A stretch of 9,131 nucleotides of DNA from AC-69 sp046728055 (GTDB taxonomy: Bacteria; Actinomycetota; UBA4738; HRBIN12), in the NCBI GenBank assembly GCA_046728055.1, contig JBKPDU010000082.1, positions 1-9,131 on the forward strand. The letters run 5' to 3'. Every line of letters begins with the position of its first letter. Position 1 is the first letter of the stretch. Positions 5,843-9,131 of this stretch are shown here, piece by piece. Below the pieces are notes generated by a model. It was given only the letters and a program-made list of their open reading frames with translations, did no database searches and was not told where the DNA came from. Both the position numbers and the translations under genes were made by a program.

Positions 5843-5862
5843 ATCCATGTGAGGAGGTTTCA

Positions 5863-7485
5863 TTGCCAGTCAAGCAACTGAAGTTCAGTGAGGACGCCCG
5901 GCGCGCCCTCGAGTCGGGCGTCAACAAGCTGGCCGATACCGTGGCGCTGACGCTCGGTCCCAAGGGCCACAACGTGGTCCTGGACAAGAAGTGGGGGGCG
6001 CCCACCATCACCAACGACGGAGTGACCATCGCCAAGGAGGTCGAGCTGGAGGACCCATGGGAAAACATGGGCGCCCAGCTGGCGAAAGAGGTCGCCACGA
6101 AGACCAACGACGTGGCGGGCGACGGCACGACCACGGCCACCGTGCTCGCCCGAGCCATGGTCCGCCTGGGAATGAAGAACGTCGCCGCCGGGGCCAACCC
6201 CATGCTCCTGAAGCGGGGGATCGAGAAGGCAGTGGGCTCCGCCGTCGATTCGATCAAGGATCAGGCGAAGGATATCGAGTCACGGGACGAGATCGCGAAC
6301 ATCGCAGCCATCTCGGCGGGCGACCCCGCGATCGGTGAAGTGCTGGCCGAGGCCCTCGACAAGGTGGGCAAGGACGGCGTCGTGACGGTGGAGGAATCGA
6401 ATACCTTCGGGATGGAGCTGGAGTTCGTCGAGGGCATGCAGTTCGACAAGGGGTTCATCTCCCCCTACTTCGTCACCGACCAGGAGCGGATGGAAGCGAT
6501 CCTCGAGGAGCCCTACCTGGCCGCGGTCAACAAGAAGATCGGAAGCGTCCAGGAGATGCTTCCCCTGCTGGAGAAGGTCCTGCAGTCGGGCAAGCCACTT
6601 CTCCTGATCGCCGAGGACGTCGAGGGTGAGGCCCTGGCCACGCTGGTCGTGAACAAGATCCGGGGGACGTTCCAGGCGGTGGCGGTGAAGGCCCCCGGCT
6701 TCGGCGAGCGGCGCAAGGCCATGCTGGAGGACATCGCCGTGCTGACCGGCGCCACCGTCATCTCCGAGGAGGTCGGGATCAAGCTGGAGAACGCGACTCT
6801 CGACCTGCTGGGCAAGGCCCGAAAGGTCGTCGTGACCAAGGACGACACGACGATCGTCGAGGGCGCCGGCGATGACCAGGACGTGAAGGGTCGGATCGCC
6901 CAGATCAAGTCCGAGATCGAGAAGACGGACTCCGACTGGGATCGCGAGAAGCTTCAGGAGCGCCTGGCGAAGCTGTCCGGTGGCGTGGCCGTGGTGAAGG
7001 TGGGCGCGGCCACCGAGGTCGAACTGAAGGAGAAGAAGCACCGCATCGAGGACGCCCTGTCGGCCACCCGTGCGGCGATCGAGGAGGGCATCGTCCCCGG
7101 TGGTGGGGTCGCGTTGATCAGGGCGGAGGACGCGGTCGACAAGCAGGACCTCACCGGCGACGAGGCCACCGGCGCCAAGATCGTCCATGACGCCCTGGCC
7201 GAGCCGGCCAAGCTCATCGCCCACAACGCGGGCCACGAGGGCGCGGTCGTCGTGGGGCACATCCGCTCGGAGGGCGACCATCGCGGGTTCGACGCCGCGA
7301 CCGGGGAGTACGTCGACATGCTGAAGGCCGGCATCATCGACCCGGCCAAGGTCACGCGGTCGGCGCTCCAGAACGCCGCCTCCATCGCCGCGCTCGTGCT
7401 CACGACGGAGAGCGCCGTGGTGGAGAAGCCGGAGGAGGAGGACGAGACCGCGGCCGCCGGGGGCGGGCACGGCCACATGCACTGA
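5863..7485 (+). CDS. groL: GroEL chaperonin (Hsp60), His-rich C-terminus
   Basis: ATP-driven 14-mer that folds proteins inside its cavity together with GroES. The protein is 540 aa, normal for the family. ATP-site residues are in place: TLGPKG (30-35), D52 in TNDGVTIA, D87 in GDGTTTAT, and D397 in EDALSATRAA (equivalent to the ATPase D398 of E. coli). The apical segment YFVTDQERMEA is also visible. The tail is GGGHGHMH rather than the GGM repeats of the E. coli type; His-containing tails are known in actinobacterial GroEL1 proteins. The start is TTG 5863, with GAGGAGG (5851-5857) five bases upstream; an upstream in-frame TTG at 5818 lies inside the hairpin and is rejected. Regulated with groES by HrcA/CIRCE. 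No second groEL is visible, so whether this is the only copy is unknown. Confidence 0.98.
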   Translation: MPVKQLKFSEDARRALESGVNKLADTVALTLGPKGHNVVLDKKWGAPTITNDGVTIAKEVELEDPWENMGAQLAKEVATKTNDVAGDGTTTATVLARAMVRLGMKNVAAGANPMLLKRGIEKAVGSAVDSIKDQAKDIESRDEIANIAAISAGDPAIGEVLAEALDKVGKDGVVTVEESNTFGMELEFVEGMQFDKGFISPYFVTDQERMEAILEEPYLAAVNKKIGSVQEMLPLLEKVLQSGKPLLLIAEDVEGEALATLVVNKIRGTFQAVAVKAPGFGERRKAMLEDIAVLTGATVISEEVGIKLENATLDLLGKARKVVVTKDDTTIVEGAGDDQDVKGRIAQIKSEIEKTDSDWDREKLQERLAKLSGGVAVVKVGAATEVELKEKKHRIEDALSATRAAIEEGIVPGGGVALIRAEDAVDKQDLTGDEATGAKIVHDALAEPAKLIAHNAGHEGAVVVGHIRSEGDHRGFDAATGEYVDMLKAGIIDPAKVTRSALQNAASIAALVLTTESAVVEKPEEEDETAAAGGGHGHMH

Positions 7486-7509
7486 GGCGGCGCGGATCGC
7501 AGGAAGGAC

Positions 7510-7540
7510 ACGGTCACCCGGGAGCTACACGGGTGACCGT
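7510..7540. terminator. Bidirectional terminator between groL and the membrane-protein gene
   Basis: ACGGTCACCCG (7510-7520), a nine-base loop and CGGGTGACCGT (7530-7540) make a perfect 11-bp stem. It lies 25 bases after the groL stop, and the stop codon of the convergent minus-strand gene (7525-7527) is in its loop, so one hairpin can serve both transcripts. The tail TTCCATTCCC is only moderately T-rich on the plus strand. Confidence 0.75.
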
Positions 7541-7923
7541 TCCATTCCCACCCTGGCCAGCCCGACCACTTCCAGCGTTCCGAGGACTGCGTTGGCTCCG
7601 CCGATCAGCCACCACGGCCATGCCGCGGCGCCCGCGGGCAGGCTGAGGAGCGCGTTCGCCGCGAAGAGCCCGGCCGTCGAGGCTTCAAGGAGGACGAATG
7701 CCCACGTCCACCACCAGACCTCCTCGATGTGATGAGCGACCAGGACCATGAGAAGCGACAGGACGACGGCCATGGCTCCCATGGCCCGGAGCCAGACATC
7801 GTCGCCGACGGGCGGCTGATCCAGGAGTCGCTCGGCCACCCACCCGGGGACCGTGACCAGGGCCATACCGGAGAGCGCCCACAACGCTGCCTGCCAGTAC
7901 AGGACCCGCTTGAGCAGCGTCAT
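7525..7923 (-). CDS. Small membrane protein, four predicted helices, function unknown
   Basis: A 132-aa protein I do not recognise. Hydrophobic segments: about 7-29 (VLYWQAALWALSGMALVTV), 47-66 (AMAVVLSLLMVLVAH), 71-95 (WWWTWAFVLLEASTAGLF) and 102-125 (WPWWLIGGANAVLGTLEVVG), pointing to a four-helix inner-membrane protein with short loops. A Trp cluster (VWWWTW) after the HHIEE segment is distinctive. No catalytic motif is evident. ATG 7923 is chosen because the upstream part of the open frame (to 8217) runs antisense into the following plus-strand gene and is not hydrophobic; the ribosome binding site is weak (GAGAA eight or so bases upstream). It is divergent from the phosphodiesterase gene and convergent with groL. 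Function cannot be inferred. Confidence 0.72.
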   Translation of the reverse strand: MTLLKRVLYWQAALWALSGMALVTVPGWVAERLLDQPPVGDDVWLRAMGAMAVVLSLLMVLVAHHIEEVWWWTWAFVLLEASTAGLFAANALLSLPAGAAAWPWWLIGGANAVLGTLEVVGLARVGMERSPV

Positions 7924-7967
7924 GGCGACCCATTCTCGCAGCTTGGTCGGCTCGACCGGCCGGTTGA

Positions 7968-7973
7968 TAGGAT
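7968..7973 (+). promoter_or_regulatory. Possible -10 box for the phosphodiesterase gene
   Basis: TAGGAT is a good actinobacterial -10 hexamer, about 70 bases upstream of the ATG. The only -35 candidate, TTGGTC at 7943-7948, is weak and 19 bases away. Transcription would begin near 7980, right at the start of the 7982-8005 hairpin. Confidence 0.33.
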
Positions 7974-7981
7974 TCGGGTCT

Positions 7982-8005
7982 GAGCCGCGGCGAGGCGCCG
8001 GGCTC
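7982..8005 (+). repeat. GC-rich hairpin followed by TTTT in a 5' leader
   Basis: GAGCC (7982-7986) pairs with GGCTC (8001-8005) and CGGCG (7988-7992) with CGCCG (7996-8000), with one bulged G and an AGG loop; ATTTTC follows. It has the shape of a short intrinsic terminator, but no plus-strand gene ends there, so it is more likely a leader stem-loop or attenuator of the gene starting at 8042. Confidence 0.45.
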
Positions 8006-8041
8006 ATTTTCGCGACCAACGACCGATCGGGTAGCCGACGT

Positions 8042-9131
8042 ATGACGCATGCAGCGAGAGTCGCGGTCATCGGGCTCGACTGCGGCACGCCCCAACTTCT
8101 GTTCCGTGATCTCTCCGATGAGGTCCCCAACATCCGAAAGCTGATGGAGGGTGGGATGCACGGCGACCTCGCCAGCGTCACGCCGCCGATCACCATTCCG
8201 GCGTGGGCCTGTGCCATGACCGGGACGACCCCGGGTCAACTTGGGGTCTACGGGTTCCGCAACCGGAAGGACAACTCCTACGGGGGACTGTCCATCGCGA
8301 CCTCCGACGCCGTGAAGGAGCCCGCCGTGTGGGATCTCCTGGGGCACAACGGTCTGCGGTCGCTGCTGATCGGCGTGCCGCCCTCGTATCCTCCCAAGCC
8401 CATCGAGGGATGGCGCGTCGGGTGTTTCCTCACGCCACCGTCCAACAGGGGGTACACCTACCCTGCCGAGCTCCAGTCCGAGATCGAGGAGGAGCTCGGC
8501 GGGCCAGGCCAGTACATTTTCGACATCCCGAACTTCCGCGAGCAGGGCATGGAGCACGTGCTCAAGCAGCTGTTCACGATGACCGAGCGGAGGTTCCGGC
8601 TGGCCCGCCGACTGGCGACCACCAAGCCCTGGGACTATTTCATGATGGTGGAGATGGGGCCGGACCGGCTGCATCACGTGTTCTGGGAGTACTTCGACCC
8701 GCGACACCCTCGCTATCAGGCGGGGAATCGGTTCGAAACGGCCTTTGCGGACTACTACCGGTTCCTGGACAAGGAGATCGGCTCCCTGCTCGAGGTCCTC
8801 CCGGAGGACGCCGTGACGATCGTGATGTCCGACCACGGCGCGCGACCGATGTTGGGCGGCGTGTGCATCAACGATTGGCTTATGGGCCAGGGCTATCTCT
8901 CGCTCGCGGAACCGCTCTCCTCCGTCACGCCGATCGCCCAAGCGCCCATCGACTGGGACCGCACGCTTGCCTGGGGGGACGGGGGCTACTACGGGCGGCT
9001 TTTCCTCAACGTCGAGGGACGAGAGCCGAACGGGCTGGTCGAAGCGAACCGATACGAGTCGGTTCGAGACGAGCTCATCGCCGCCCTGGAGGGGATGTCC
9101 GGACCCGATGGCGAGCCCCTCGGAACCAAGG
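8042..9131 (+). CDS. Alkaline-phosphatase-superfamily phosphodiesterase (3' end missing)
   Basis: The frame is open from ATG 8042 to the window end (363 codons, no stop). It belongs to the type I phosphodiesterase/nucleotide pyrophosphatase branch of the alkaline phosphatase superfamily, which hydrolyses phosphate esters with two metal ions, usually zinc. Metal and catalytic motifs in order: D13 in VIGLDCG; the TPPITIPAW segment, with T51 the likely nucleophile; TGTTPGQLGVYGFR; D208 and H212 in GPDRLHHVFW; D264-H265 in MSDHGARP; then LFLNVEGREPNG. The last metal His of the family normally comes later and would be beyond the window. No signal peptide is visible, so a cytoplasmic enzyme is likely. 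Substrate unknown. The Shine-Dalgarno is weak, but the start fits because the first strand begins immediately (AARVAVIGLD). Confidence 0.88.
   Translation, partial: MTHAARVAVIGLDCGTPQLLFRDLSDEVPNIRKLMEGGMHGDLASVTPPITIPAWACAMTGTTPGQLGVYGFRNRKDNSYGGLSIATSDAVKEPAVWDLLGHNGLRSLLIGVPPSYPPKPIEGWRVGCFLTPPSNRGYTYPAELQSEIEEELGGPGQYIFDIPNFREQGMEHVLKQLFTMTERRFRLARRLATTKPWDYFMMVEMGPDRLHHVFWEYFDPRHPRYQAGNRFETAFADYYRFLDKEIGSLLEVLPEDAVTIVMSDHGARPMLGGVCINDWLMGQGYLSLAEPLSSVTPIAQAPIDWDRTLAWGDGGYYGRLFLNVEGREPNGLVEANRYESVRDELIAALEGMSGPDGEPLGTK

Noticed and set aside
6280..7482. Minus-strand open frame of 400 codons opposite groL
   Set aside because: Complement of a highly conserved gene; composition is a mirror of groL codon bias.
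7924..8217. N-terminal extension of the membrane protein to 230 aa
   Set aside because: The extra 98 residues are antisense to the phosphodiesterase start and are Arg/Ser/Pro-rich and non-hydrophobic; the helices begin just after ATG 7923.
7685..8941. Minus-strand open frame of 418 codons opposite the phosphodiesterase
   Set aside because: The plus strand carries ordered alkaline-phosphatase motifs in the same stretch; this frame shows none.
1..9131. CRISPR arrays, tRNA or rRNA genes, insertion sequences, attachment sites
   Set aside because: No spaced direct repeats, cloverleaf-like segments, transposase motifs or flanking terminal repeats were seen anywhere in the window.

Overview
The window is GC-rich DNA with tightly packed genes, GTG and TTG starts, and a BldD-type regulator. 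BldD is an actinobacterial family, and the GroEL ends in a His-rich tail of the kind seen on actinobacterial GroEL1 proteins. I infer an Actinomycetota chromosome, probably a lineage outside Streptomyces and Mycobacterium; no genus can be named from sequence alone.

Layout. (1) Bases 1-3076, plus strand: the end of tsaB, then rimI, tsaD and a sugar-nucleotide epimerase, overlapping or nearly touching, so probably one operon. TsaB and TsaD make the tRNA modification t6A; RimI acetylates a ribosomal protein. (2) Bases 3090-5370: a regulatory island. A BldD-like regulator on the minus strand faces away from two tandem LuxR/NarL-type response regulators on the plus strand. The space between them holds a good promoter and a 22-bp inverted repeat. 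(3) Bases 5399-7540: groES-groL with a sigma70-type promoter, a perfect CIRCE (HrcA) operator, a large hairpin between the two genes, and a strong terminator. (4) Bases 7525-7923, minus strand: a small four-helix membrane protein that converges on groL and shares its terminator. (5) Bases 8042-9131, plus strand: an alkaline-phosphatase-superfamily phosphodiesterase cut by the window end.

The most interesting part is the island in (2). The BldD-like protein keeps most of the c-di-GMP signature in altered form (RxE-X8-RxxD instead of RxD-X8-RxxD). The first response regulator keeps its phosphoacceptor Asp, but the second has lost it and essentially the rest of the phosphorylation site (Asp to Gln, Thr to Ala, Lys to Glu), while their DNA-recognition helices stay almost identical. 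No histidine kinase is in view. This suggests a switch combining a phosphorylatable and a phosphorylation-independent regulator that read similar DNA, next to a possible nucleotide-sensing repressor. That reading is inference; the residues and sites are visible.
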